From contig NZ_JAHLOS010000035.1 of NCBI RefSeq assembly GCF_018917525.1, forward strand, positions 1 through 47,874: 47,874 nt of DNA, written 5' to 3'. Source of the stretch: Enterococcus raffinosus (GTDB lineage Bacteria > Bacillota > Bacilli > Lactobacillales > Enterococcaceae). Position 1 is the stretch's first letter. The number at the start of each line of letters is the position of its first letter. This document shows positions 1-6,906 of this stretch, piece by piece. The notes below the pieces were generated by a model. The model was given only the letters and a program-made list of their open reading frames with translations, was not told the DNA's origin and did no database searches. Both the position numbers and the translations under genes were made by a program.

Positions 1-1
1 G

Positions 2-1765
2 CGGGAGCAGTGGGTGCCATTGGTGGATTTCGATCCACGATCTGAATGGGCACAATCTCTTTTTTCTCCATTTGGAACACCTCCTGTAGTTGATATAGTA
101 AGTTTAGCAGTCGGCGAAGGAGAAAACGAGACGCCTTATTATCTGACGCTTACGAGGAAAGGGCTAATGGCAAAGAAGAATGGCTGGTTTTTCAATAAGA
201 ACCTTATTGAAGAAATCAACGAATTTATCAATGATGATATTGAACAAGAGCAATTGGAAAAAGTCGGGTATAGTAAAGAGCGGTAGCAATTAGAAGAGCA
301 GTTGACACAGGTGTCCCAGACACAAGAAGAGGCTCAGTTGACCAATCGTCGATTGGTAGAAGAATTGACTGAATCGAAAGAAATCCACCAGCGAAGCCTA
401 CAGGCGCAAAAAGAGCAACTTGCGTTGTATGAAAAAGAAATTGCGCAGCAAGTACAAGAAAATCAACGACTTCGGGATCAGTTGGTTACCTATGAGAACA
501 AGAGTTATGAGGATACCGAAACCGAGGTTGAACAACAGTTCGGTTATCAGGAACAGAGTACGTTTCGAATTTAGAAAATGGAAATTGCGGCATTGAATGA
601 GCAAGTCGATCACTTGCTTTTAGAAAGGCAAGAAGCTGCACAGGTCGCTGAAAAATTAGAAGCGATCCATCAACAGCAGGCCAAAGAATTAATCGCAGCA
701 ACGACTGAATTGGCAGAGCTGGAAGAGGCGTATTCGACCTTACTGTCAGAACATAGTCATTCAATCGAAGAAGTCGCACAATTAACAGAAATTAATGAAC
801 GATTGCAACAGGAGAAAAATAAACAAGTGACAAAAATCAAACAATTGGAGGAGCAGATTAGAATGGATCAACAGACAATAGAAACGATGAAAGACGCAAT
901 GACTGAAGGGAAGGTCGAAGAAACACAGGAACAACGGAATACGGAAGCCGTATCAAATGATGCCAATGAGTTGGCGCAACCTTTTCAAGCAGGAAAAGAA
1001 GCCTTGAATGATGAGCTGTTACAAGCACAAGAAGAGATCACGAAATTGGAATCTCAGTTAGACGATCAGATTTATCATCAAGAATTATTGGATAAAAATG
1101 CCGAATTAGAGAAGAAGTTGATGGAGAAAAACGCTCAAATCACTCGTTTACTGGAAGAGGTAGCGAGCTCCTCAGGAGCTATAGATTCTGAAGAAGGGGA
1201 ACAAAGTGGACCCACGACAAAAGAACATGCCGATCAATTGGAGAAATTAGCAACCTTGAATGAACAGATTGTCGAATTGACTGAGACTTGTCAGAAACTT
1301 CAAGCAGAAAAGGGTGAGGTAACGCGTCGCTTACAAACGACAGAAGAAGTCCTTCAGCAAAAAAATCACCAGCTTCAGCAATTAGAAGAACTGTTGGTGA
1401 AGAAATCCAATGATATGGCTGGAGATCCAGAAGCCTTGGCACAAGCCAAACAAACAATTGATGATTTAATGAAAAAGAATGACGCCTTAAAAGCAGAGGT
1501 GACGCAGTCACAACTGGAAATTGGGGAAGTGTTGTTTACTGCGAAGAAACAGGCCAATCGAACACTTGAAGAAGCGCAATCAGAAGCCAAACATTTAGTT
1601 GATGCGGCAGAATTAGAAGTGGAATCGATCAGCAATCGTGCCAAGAAAATCTTGCTTGAAGTGAAAGAATCTAAAACCACCTTTTTAGAGCTTTACGCGG
1701 ATCTAGAGAGTAAAGTCGAGCAATTGACCAAAGGTGCACTACTAAAGAATGAGAAGCAAGAATAG
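2..1765 (+). pseudogene. Coiled-coil (DivIVA-like C-terminus) protein, interrupted by two in-frame TAG codons, 5' end outside the window
   Basis: One reading frame is open from the window edge and is broken only by TAG at 284-286 and TAG at 572-574, before a final TAG at 1763-1765. The three pieces (about 94, 95 and 396 codons) share the same frame and composition, so this is one ancestral gene of at least 585 codons. The first ~75 residues look globular (a PLVDFDPRSEW segment, later KKNGWFFNKNLIEEINEFI). The rest is a long Gln/Glu-rich coiled coil. The last ~80 residues (AKKQANRTLEEAQSEAKHL and following) resemble the Ala/Glu C-terminal coil of DivIVA-type proteins. Both internal stops lie where CAG (Gln) would fit the coil, so C-to-T nonsense changes are likely. 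The ATG at 578 has no good ribosome site, which argues against an independent downstream product. Function unknown; a cell-division or envelope scaffold is only a guess. Confidence 0.6.
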
Positions 1766-1862
1766 AGAGTAAGAAGTGAATAAGTTGGAGTAAGTGGCTC
1801 GACTATTGGAAAGCATCTATCGAGTAGTAGCAATAGTTTAAGCAAAGTTACTCATAAAATTT

Positions 1863-1891
1863 AAATGGAGAAAGGGATGATTCCATTTTTT
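1863..1891 (+). terminator. Probable rho-independent terminator
   Basis: Inverted repeat AAATGGA / TCCATTT with a 12-nt loop, running into a T-run (1886-1891). It lies about 100 bases after the coiled-coil gene and before the secreted-protein gene. Confidence 0.5.
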
Positions 1892-1958
1892 GAGATAGAT
1901 CAAATGATTATTTTAGGTCTACTCCCTTTTAGGGATTAGAAAAAAGGAAAAATTAGGA

Positions 1959-2549
1959 ATGAAGAAGAAGTATTTGGCAAGTCTTACGATTGCCTCCATG
2001 TTATTAGCTGCTTTTCTTGCGACACAAACGGTTGCCGCAACAGAAGGAGAAGTGAGTCAAAATCAGGAGGGGATTCAGGAAATGGAGGTGGCACCAGAAA
2101 TTGTGCTACCTGCTGTGGCAGAAGTAACACCAGAGGAGGCATCTCCTTCAGAAATCCCGCAAGGGAACATAAGAGAGCCAGAAATTACTGTCCCGGAAAT
2201 AGAACAACCGGAAAAAACGGAAGTTGTAAAATCACCTACACATGATTCTGTCACAACCCCGTTGGATGTCAATCCCTTTCCACCGAATGTCCCGTCAGAG
2301 ACTGGTCCTGCGATTAATCTGATTCCTGTCCAAACGGTTGTTAAAGGTAGTGCGTTTGATCCAATGGCTGGGGTCAGTGCAACAGATAAAACAGATGGCG
2401 ATCTTACGTCGAAAGTGAACTACATTGGTGAGGTAAATGCCAACCTTGTTGGTGTGTACCAACTCACCTATTCGGTAGTCAATTCCAAAGGCCAAGGAGC
2501 AAGTCAAACAGCGATTATTTGTTCGAGAGTTGCTACCTTCTCTATTTAG
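1959..2549 (+). CDS. Short secreted protein with one Ig-like (DUF5011-type) domain, probably truncated
   Basis: A typical Sec signal peptide opens the protein (MKKK, a hydrophobic stretch, then a cleavage-like ATQTVAAT around residues 20-28). A Pro/Glu-rich linker follows to about residue 120. Residues ~125-185 match the bacterial Ig-like DUF5011 pattern, with the hallmark DKTDGDLTSKV and VGVYQLTYSVVNSKG. The reading frame stops a few residues past the end of this domain in an atypical tail (CSRVATFSI), with no LPxTG motif and no further Ig repeats. Family members are usually longer, repeated and wall-anchored, so this looks like a truncated or frameshifted adhesin stub. The ATG at 1959 has a weak upstream AAAAGG. 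It would be exported. Ligand unknown. Confidence 0.6.
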   Translation: MKKKYLASLTIASMLLAAFLATQTVAATEGEVSQNQEGIQEMEVAPEIVLPAVAEVTPEEASPSEIPQGNIREPEITVPEIEQPEKTEVVKSPTHDSVTTPLDVNPFPPNVPSETGPAINLIPVQTVVKGSAFDPMAGVSATDKTDGDLTSKVNYIGEVNANLVGVYQLTYSVVNSKGQGASQTAIICSRVATFSI

Positions 2550-3000
2550 AATCTGAGATAATGTAGGAAAAAATAATCTCTGAAGGGAGTTCAAGAGAAT
2601 ATGGATTTGTCTGATGAAGAATCGAAGCTGTTATTCAATCCAAGTGGTTCGTGTAGACTGAATATAGATACTCACTACATATTATATAAAAAAAGATAAT
2701 TAGGAAGATGTCAAAGAATTTTGTAGGCCCTTCTCAATAAAAAAATCGAAGAAGAATGTGGAGAAAGGACGTGCAGTGATTGATCTACCGACAGGAAATG
2801 AAACTTTTGAGTACGGAATGATTTTGATCCGGCTTGGTGAGAAACGGATTTTGATTTTTACCCTAAGTGAGTTCTTTGATTTGTTTTCGGTAAAATAAAT
2901 GAAATAGGCAAGTATAAATTACTGTTGGAAATCATAAGAATATTCGTATTTACTATCTTACGGTACTTTTTCGCATGGATGTTCCATGTATCCCTAAGTG
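2550..3000 (+). other. Gene-poor stretch with two short open-frame remnants
   Basis: Nothing here is a convincing gene. Positions 2601-2699 hold a 32-codon frame starting MDLSDEESKLLF. Positions 2704-2898 hold a 64-codon frame without a start, whose end reads like a beta-strand-rich domain remnant (AVIDLPTGNETFEYGMILIRLG). Both follow the truncated surface protein and are probably debris of larger genes. I do not recognise the parent families. Confidence 0.3.
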
Positions 3001-3018
3001 GTAAATGGAAAAAATTTA

Positions 3019-3027
3019 TGCTATAAT
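3019..3027 (+). promoter_or_regulatory. Extended -10 promoter of the antitoxin RNA (RNA II-like)
   Basis: TGCTATAAT, an extended -10 element with a perfect TATAAT at 3022-3027, sits 7-8 bases before the expected start of a ~67-nt RNA that ends in the shared terminator. The -35 region is weak, as is common with extended -10 promoters. Confidence 0.6.
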
Positions 3028-3036
3028 AGACTTGCG

Positions 3037-3065
3037 AAACGAAATTAAGTGAATGTTTTTACACC
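3037..3065. repeat. Direct repeat copy a of the par-like locus
   Basis: AAACGAAATTAA followed by GTGAATGTTTTTACACC. The partner at 3219-3251 has the same AAACGAAATTAA and GTGAACATCTTTACACC, with a 4-base spacer between the two parts. Paired repeats of this kind give the RNA I/RNA II complementarity in Fst systems. Confidence 0.7.
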
Positions 3066-3066
3066 A

Positions 3067-3098
3067 AAAAGCCCTCCTATACCAGTAGGAGGGCTTTT
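3067..3098. terminator. Bidirectional terminator shared by toxin and antitoxin RNAs
   Basis: A perfect 13-bp stem, AAAAGCCCTCCTA (3067-3079) and TAGGAGGGCTTTT (3086-3098), with a 6-base loop. There is an A-run on the left and a T-run on the right, so it can terminate transcripts from both sides. Confidence 0.85.
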
Positions 3099-3155
3099 CT
3101 TTGCGCTGTTGCGACTCCAGCGTTGGAGCTAGAAGGCAACTGCTTCTGTTATCCG

Positions 3156-3242
3156 CTAATCATCTAGCCAGTGATCAACTAGTACGAGAACTAGATCCAC
3201 AAATAATGGGGCGATAACAAACGAAATTAAATCAGTGAACAT
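3156..3242 (-). CDS. Fst-family type I toxin, 28 residues
   Basis: The small minus-strand frame reads MFTDLISFVIAPLF, then VDLVLVLVDHWLDD and stop. This is the Fst pattern: a short polar start, a hydrophobic membrane span containing the conserved ...AP.F motif, and an acidic end. Known Fst peptides are about 30-35 residues, insert in the membrane and disturb chromosome segregation and the envelope. The ribosome site GAGGGG lies 7 bases before the ATG and is locked in a small hairpin. The gene sits between the two direct repeats and is read toward the shared terminator, opposite the antitoxin RNA. On plasmids such systems kill plasmid-free cells. A copy beside IS remnants in a decayed region may be chromosomal or left by an integrated plasmid. 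The family call is strong; activity is untested. Confidence 0.8.
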   Translation of the reverse strand: MFTDLISFVIAPLFVDLVLVLVDHWLDD

Positions 3243-3251
3243 CTTTACACC
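3219..3251. repeat. Direct repeat copy b of the par-like locus, over the toxin start codon
   Basis: Second copy of the repeat described at 3037-3065. It covers the toxin ATG (3240-3242) and the first codons, so pairing with the antitoxin RNA would block translation initiation. Confidence 0.7.
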
Positions 3252-3367
3252 CCCTCACGGGGCAGTTGCCAGTGATTAGTATATCACATGTAAAAGATTT
3301 GGTAATTGTAGGCCTAACTTGTTTTAGTAACGAAATATCGTAGACAAGTGATTGATGATGAAAAGGT

Positions 3368-3652
3368 ATGTTGCGAAATCATAAACTATCAAAAAGCATT
3401 TCTGATGTGTCTTGGTCTAGTTTCGTCACTAAATTACAATACAAAGCTGACTGGTATGGACGGAAAATCATCAAAGTAGATAAATGGTTTCCGTCTAGTC
3501 AGATTTGTTCAGAGTGCGGACATAAAGACGGCAAGAAATCGCTTGATATTCGAGAATGGACTTGTCCTATTTGTCACGCCCATCATGACTGAGACATCAA
3601 TGCTAGTATCAATATTTTGACCGAAGGTCTAAGGATACAATTATTAGATTAG
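3368..3652 (+). pseudogene. TnpB (IS200/IS605 OrfB) C-terminal remnant
   Basis: The fragment keeps the TnpB tail: MLRNHKLSKSISDVSWSSF, the YKADWYGRKIIKVDKWFPSSQ segment, a zinc ribbon (CSECG and CPIC), then HHD. A TGA at 3590-3592 falls exactly where family members have the Arg of HDRDINASINI, and the frame carries on as DINASINILTEGL to a stop at 3650-3652. A CGA-to-TGA change explains this. The N-terminal two thirds, including the first RuvC acidic residues, are missing, and a stop (TGA, 3359) lies just upstream in frame. TnpB proteins are RNA-guided nucleases; this one cannot be active. Confidence 0.8.
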
Positions 3653-3815
3653 ATATAATCAGAAACCGTAGGGACTACGGGGATAGCTTGGTAAATAAGA
3701 GTCACCGCTGTTAGTAAAGAAATACGCTATCAAGTATGCTCTATTCCCAAGAAGCTCCCACTTCAAGCGTTAAGAACCGTAAGGTTTAGCTAAGTGGTGA
3801 GTAGTTCACTGAGTA
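3653..3815 (+). mobile_element. Right end of an IS200/IS605-type element
   Basis: After the tnpB remnant comes a sequence with the usual subterminal hairpin: CTCCCACTT and AAGTGGTGAG (about 3755-3801) enclosing the small stem AACC-GTAA-GGTT (3775-3786). In this family the 3' region also encodes the guide (omega) RNA. The left end and tnpA are absent. Confidence 0.6.
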
Positions 3816-3821
3816 AATTTG

Positions 3822-4133
3822 CTACATATGGTATCCTAATTCAGTTTTCAAGTCTTGTTTTGTTCTAAGACCAACTAAACGATCGACAACTCTGCCATTT
3901 GATATTATTAACATTGTAGGAATGCTTTGAATTCCAAACTTTTGAGCTAATCCAGGATTTTGGTCAACATTTACCTTGCTTATTTTTGCGGACTCTGGAG
4001 CAAGCTCTCTACTCAGGTCTTCCAGTATTGGAGATTGCATTTTGCAAGGGGCGCACCAATCTGCCCAAAAATCAACCAAATGTAACCCATTGCTTACTTC
4101 GTTCTCAAAGTTTGCTTCGTTTAAAATTTTCAT
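3822..4133 (-). CDS. trxA: Thioredoxin with WCAPC active site
   Basis: A 103-residue protein with the whole thioredoxin fold. Strand-helix elements lead to DFWADWCAPC (active cysteines 27 and 30), followed by the cis-proline region IQSIPTML and the C-terminal LVGLRTK. Length is standard (about 105). Alanine replaces the usual glycine between the cysteines, a known variant that can alter redox potential. It reduces disulfides, and probably protein persulfides, in the cytosol with the thioredoxin reductase encoded at 9475-10389. It is the last gene of the minus-strand sulfur operon, 82 bases after the CstR-like gene, with TGAGG before the ATG. Its stop lies only a few bases from the IS605 right end, so the element landed next to the operon tail. 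Confidence 0.9.
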   Translation of the reverse strand: MKILNEANFENEVSNGLHLVDFWADWCAPCKMQSPILEDLSRELAPESAKISKVNVDQNPGLAQKFGIQSIPTMLIISNGRVVDRLVGLRTKQDLKTELGYHM

Positions 4134-4215
4134 AAAAAAACCTCATTCTTCATATTTTGAAAAGACTTCCGTCATTTCCTTCACCCAAACGGGCTATTCC
4201 TTAATAAATTCCATA

Positions 4216-4476
4216 CTATTTTTTGATAATCATAGATAGGGCTTGCTCAATTTTTAATTGTTGAAGCTCCTTGTTTGTTTCTGGATTCTCAAGACAGGAT
4301 TTCAAATTTTCGGCGACAATAATTCCCATGACCCGATCAATACTCGATCGAACAGCACTTAATTGAGTGATGACATCGATACAATCTTTTTCGTCATCAA
4401 TCATTTTCTGTACACCGCGAATTTGACCTTCTGTTCTCTTCAATCGATTAACAATTTTTCTATTGCATGACGTCAA
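4216..4476 (-). CDS. cstR: CstR-like persulfide-sensing repressor (CsoR/DUF156 family)
   Basis: An 86-residue all-helical protein with the family pattern KIVNRLKRTEGQIRGV. The metal-sensor CsoR uses Cys-His-Cys. Here the cysteines are present (Cys32 and Cys61), but the His position is Asn57 (AENLKSC), the signature of CstR, which senses sulfane sulfur by forming interprotomer di- to tetrasulfide links. The neighbours (rhodaneses, CoA-disulfide/persulfide reductases) and the ATACCC...GGGTAT operators fit this. The start is a TTG whose first bases overlap the rhodanese stop (TTGA), with AAAGGTGAT upstream, so translation is coupled. A nearby in-frame ATG is not available. It would repress both divergent promoters at 6.76-6.88 kb until persulfide accumulates. 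Confidence 0.85.
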   Translation of the reverse strand: MTSCNRKIVNRLKRTEGQIRGVQKMIDDEKDCIDVITQLSAVRSSIDRVMGIIVAENLKSCLENPETNKELQQLKIEQALSMIIKK

Positions 4477-4772
4477 ATGACAACATCACCTTTCCAGCTA
4501 GACATGCCGCCCATAACATTCGTCACATCAAATCCATTGTTGCTTAGGAAGATACAAGCATTAATGGATCGGGAGCCAGAGTGACAAATAACAAAATAAG
4601 GTTTTGTTTTATCTAGATTTTTATAAGCCTGATCTATGTTGCTGAGGGGAATATTTTTTGAATTTAAGATATGACCGTTTTTAAATTCATAGATTTCTCT
4701 TACGTCCAAGATAGTTAATTCTTCATTTTTTTGTTTTTGATAAAATTCATCGATAGAAATGGATTTATACAT
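4473..4772 (-). CDS. Single-domain rhodanese
   Basis: About 99 residues from the ATG at 4770-4772, chosen because GGAGG lies 8 bases upstream. The longer frame upstream runs into the preceding gene. It has the rhodanese fold: ILDVREIYEFKNGHI, then the active-site loop CHSGSRS with the catalytic cysteine, and the closing GGMSSWKGD. It accepts sulfane sulfur as a cysteine persulfide and passes it to acceptors such as thiols or cyanide. It overlaps the reductase gene upstream by 8 bases and the cstR start downstream by 4 bases, so the three are translationally linked. Confidence 0.88.
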   Translation of the reverse strand: MYKSISIDEFYQKQKNEELTILDVREIYEFKNGHILNSKNIPLSNIDQAYKNLDKTKPYFVICHSGSRSINACIFLSNNGFDVTNVMGGMSSWKGDVVI

Positions 4773-6426
4773 GATTAATTTCCTCCGGATATACTTCATT
4801 GTATAAAGAAAAGGCACCGTCAAGATTCACAGCATCAAATCCAGCCTGTTTTAAAATCCGCTCTCCGATGTAGCTTCGTAGACCACTATGACATGTGACA
4901 ATGTATGATTTATTCGGATCTAATTCTGAAATGCGGCAACGTAGATCGTTCAATGGGATATGAATCGCGGCTTTGAATCTTCCGTTCGTAGATAATTCTT
5001 CTGTTTCACGAACATCAAGTAAAACTTTCTTTCTAGTCGTTACTTCTTCTTTTAAGTGATACCACTGAACGTTATCGCTTAGACCTTCTGATAAATTCAT
5101 GGCAGCGTAACCCAGCATATTCACGGGATCTTTAGCAGAACCAAATGGTGGAGCATAGGTGAGCTCCAATTCAGGTAGATCGAAAATAGTAAGCTGCCCC
5201 TTTATAGCTGTTGCTAAGACATCAATGCGTTTATCTACACCTTTTTCACCAACTCCTTGTGCACCGTAAATTTCACCTGTTTTTGGATTGAATATCAATT
5301 TTAGGGTAATATCTATAGCTCCAGGATAGTAGCCTGCATGATCTTTCCCAGAGGTGTGGACCACTTGAAAATTTAATCCTGATTGTCTAGCAACTCGCTC
5401 ACTTAATCCTGTTGAAGCAGCAGTCAAATTGAATACGCGAACGATTGCAGTACCAATGCTACCTTTATTCTTACGTTGCATCCCAGAAATAATATCTGCT
5501 ACCTGTCTGCCTTGACGATTTGCTGGAGATGCAAGAGCAATTAATGCGTCTTCACCAGTAATTTGTTGTTTTACTATGATTGCGTCCCCTACAGCATAGA
5601 TGCCTTCAATATTTGTTTGATAATGATCATCAACTAGGATTCCACCACGCATTCCTAACTTGATACCCGCTTCTTTAGCTAATGAATTTTCTGGTTGGAC
5701 ACCCACTGATAAGATAGTTAAATCAGAATTTATCTTTGATCCATCTTCTAAGATGATTTCTTTTCCTTCATTTTTAAATTCAACAGCCGATTGAGAGGTG
5801 ATCACCCTGATGCCGTTTTTTACAAGTTCATTCTTTACGAAAGCGGCCATTTCTTCATCTAATGGTGGCAGGACATGGGGCGCTTTTTCCACCAGAGTCA
5901 CTTTAAGCCCTCTTTTTTGTAAGTTTTCTGCCATCTCTAGTCCGATAAAGCCAGCACCAATAACAGTTGCATTTACTGGCTGTACATTGTCGAGCTGGTT
6001 CATGATAGCATCCAGATCCGGTACATTTCTAAGGCTGAAAGCATTCTTGGCAGAATCTATTCCTGTAATTGGTGGTATGAATGGTTTTGCACCAGGAGAA
6101 AGAATCAGATAATCATAGGATTCTTCAAATACTTCTTCTTCGTGTTTAACAGTTACAGTCTTGCGATCTGGCTGAATCGAAAGTACTTCATGCATCGGTC
6201 GGACATCTAGTGAAAATCTTTCTCTCAAGGTTTCAGGTGTTTGGACGATCAAAGCTTCTCGTTCACTAATTTCACCAGAAACATAATAAGGCAAACCACA
6301 GTTAGCAAAAGAAACAAAAGGACCTTTTTCTAAAACAACGATCTCTGCATTTTCCATTAAGCGACGTAAACGAGTGGCAGCCGACATTCCGCCAGCAACG
6401 CCACCAACAATAATTATCTTAGTCAT
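4765..6426 (-). CDS. CoA-disulfide/CoA-persulfide reductase fused to a rhodanese domain
   Basis: 553 residues from the ATG at 6424-6426, with GGAGGAAAG upstream. Residues 1-~445 form the FAD/NAD(P)H disulfide reductase module. It has IIIVGGVAGGMSAA for FAD, the SFANCGLPYY motif with the single catalytic Cys43 of CoA-disulfide reductases, a second dinucleotide motif (VIGAGFIGLEMAE) and the C-terminal AYAPPFGSAKDPVNMLGY dimer segment. Residues ~455-553 are a rhodanese with CHSGLRS. This CoADR-Rhd architecture reduces CoA persulfide/polysulfide, releasing sulfide. It starts 1 base after the stop of the upstream rhodanese. It is the main enzyme of the minus-strand unit. Confidence 0.9.
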   Translation of the reverse strand: MTKIIIVGGVAGGMSAATRLRRLMENAEIVVLEKGPFVSFANCGLPYYVSGEISEREALIVQTPETLRERFSLDVRPMHEVLSIQPDRKTVTVKHEEEVFEESYDYLILSPGAKPFIPPITGIDSAKNAFSLRNVPDLDAIMNQLDNVQPVNATVIGAGFIGLEMAENLQKRGLKVTLVEKAPHVLPPLDEEMAAFVKNELVKNGIRVITSQSAVEFKNEGKEIILEDGSKINSDLTILSVGVQPENSLAKEAGIKLGMRGGILVDDHYQTNIEGIYAVGDAIIVKQQITGEDALIALASPANRQGRQVADIISGMQRKNKGSIGTAIVRVFNLTAASTGLSERVARQSGLNFQVVHTSGKDHAGYYPGAIDITLKLIFNPKTGEIYGAQGVGEKGVDKRIDVLATAIKGQLTIFDLPELELTYAPPFGSAKDPVNMLGYAAMNLSEGLSDNVQWYHLKEEVTTRKKVLLDVRETEELSTNGRFKAAIHIPLNDLRCRISELDPNKSYIVTCHSGLRSYIGERILKQAGFDAVNLDGAFSLYNEVYPEEINHV

Positions 6427-6427
6427 T

Positions 6428-6742
6428 CTACTTTCCTCCTCTAGTTGGACCATTCCATCTACTCATACCGCCACGTACATTAATTACTTTATAGCCCTTC
6501 TTTTTTAGAATGCGAGAGGCCTGTTTACTGCGTACACCAGATTGACAAATAACATAGATTTCCTCGTTTTTATCTTGCTCATAACTCTCGATTTTATTGA
6601 CGGGGATGTTTTTAGCATTTTTTATATGCCCCGACCGGTATTCTGATGGTGTTCTAACGTCTAATAAAATAAAGCTTTTGTCTGTTTTTCTTGCAAGCTC
6701 TTCAGTAGAAATACTTGGAATACTACTAAAAAATCCAAACAT
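6428..6742 (-). CDS. Single-domain rhodanese, first gene of the minus-strand sulfur operon
   Basis: About 104 residues. The ATG at 6740-6742 is preferred over the GTG at 6746-6748 because AGGAG is 8 bases before it. Motifs: FILLDVRTPSEYRSGHI, the active loop CQSGVRS, and VRGGMSRWNGP at the end. A short hydrophobic start (MFGFF) is not a convincing signal peptide. The operon promoter and a CstR-type palindrome lie immediately upstream. It probably carries sulfane sulfur to or from the downstream reductase. Confidence 0.88.
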   Translation of the reverse strand: MFGFFSSIPSISTEELARKTDKSFILLDVRTPSEYRSGHIKNAKNIPVNKIESYEQDKNEEIYVICQSGVRSKQASRILKKKGYKVINVRGGMSRWNGPTRGGK

Positions 6743-6758
6743 AATCACATCTCCTTTT

Positions 6759-6774
6759 ATACCCTTGTGGGTAT
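6759..6774. promoter_or_regulatory. CstR operator 1, minus-strand promoter
   Basis: Perfect palindrome ATACCC-TTGT-GGGTAT, located directly downstream of the -10 of the minus-strand promoter and just before the ribosome site of the first rhodanese gene. The sequence matches the operator type known for CstR repressors. Confidence 0.8.
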
Positions 6775-6803
6775 ATTAAACATGATAAATAAGGTGTTGT
6801 CAA
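6775..6803 (-). promoter_or_regulatory. Promoter of the minus-strand sulfur operon
   Basis: On the minus strand, a perfect TTGACA (-35, plus-strand positions 6798-6803), a 17-base spacer and TTTAAT (-10, 6775-6780), with operator 1 at the start site. Confidence 0.75.
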
Positions 6804-6852
6804 TAAATAAATTTAGAATGATCGTTCATTTAACAAGAATAAAAAATTATAT

Positions 6853-6882
6853 TTGACTACATATACCCTTGTAGGGTATTAT
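6853..6882 (+). promoter_or_regulatory. Promoter with CstR operator 2, plus-strand sulfur operon
   Basis: TTGACT (6853-6858), an 18-base spacer and TATTAT (6877-6882). The palindrome ATACCC-TTGTA-GGGTAT (6863-6879) lies between and over the promoter boxes, so repressor binding would exclude RNA polymerase. Confidence 0.8.
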
Positions 6883-6906
6883 CTGGGTTGTGAAAGGAGT
6901 TTTTTT

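Larger units (their letters stand above)
3034..3100 (+). ncRNA. RNA II-like antitoxin RNA of an Fst/par type I system
   Basis: The inferred transcript begins just after the TATAAT box and ends at the bidirectional hairpin 3067-3098, giving about 65-70 nt, the size known for the pAD1 par antitoxin RNA. It carries one copy of a repeat (3037-3065). The second copy (3219-3251) lies over the toxin start codon on the opposite strand, so this RNA can pair in trans with the toxin message at its initiation region. Convergent transcription into a shared terminator matches the par arrangement. The exact ends are inferred. Confidence 0.65.
3062..3271 (-). ncRNA. RNA I-like toxin message of the Fst/par type I system
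   Basis: Inferred minus-strand transcript from a TATACT -10 (AGTATA on the plus strand at 3278-3283) to the shared terminator. Its 5' leader contains a CCCC-GTGA-GGGG stem-loop (3250-3261) that hides the toxin ribosome site. It also contains GGCAACTGC (near 3262-3270), which can pair with GCAGTTGCC downstream of the toxin gene (3134-3142). These two structures match the ribosome-site helix and long-range upstream helix of pAD1 RNA I. The ends are approximate. Confidence 0.6.

Noticed and set aside
284-574. TAG recoding as pyrrolysine or a general genetic-code change
   Set aside because: TAG also terminates genes normally in this window (for example at 2547 and 28390), so a global reassignment is not supported.
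486-779. Minus-strand frames inside the coiled-coil pseudogene
   Set aside because: Antisense of Gln/Glu-rich codons, no start signals.
4216-4476. Copper sensor CsoR
   Set aside because: The metal-ligand His is Asn57 and the neighbours are sulfur enzymes, with no copper ATPase or chaperone.
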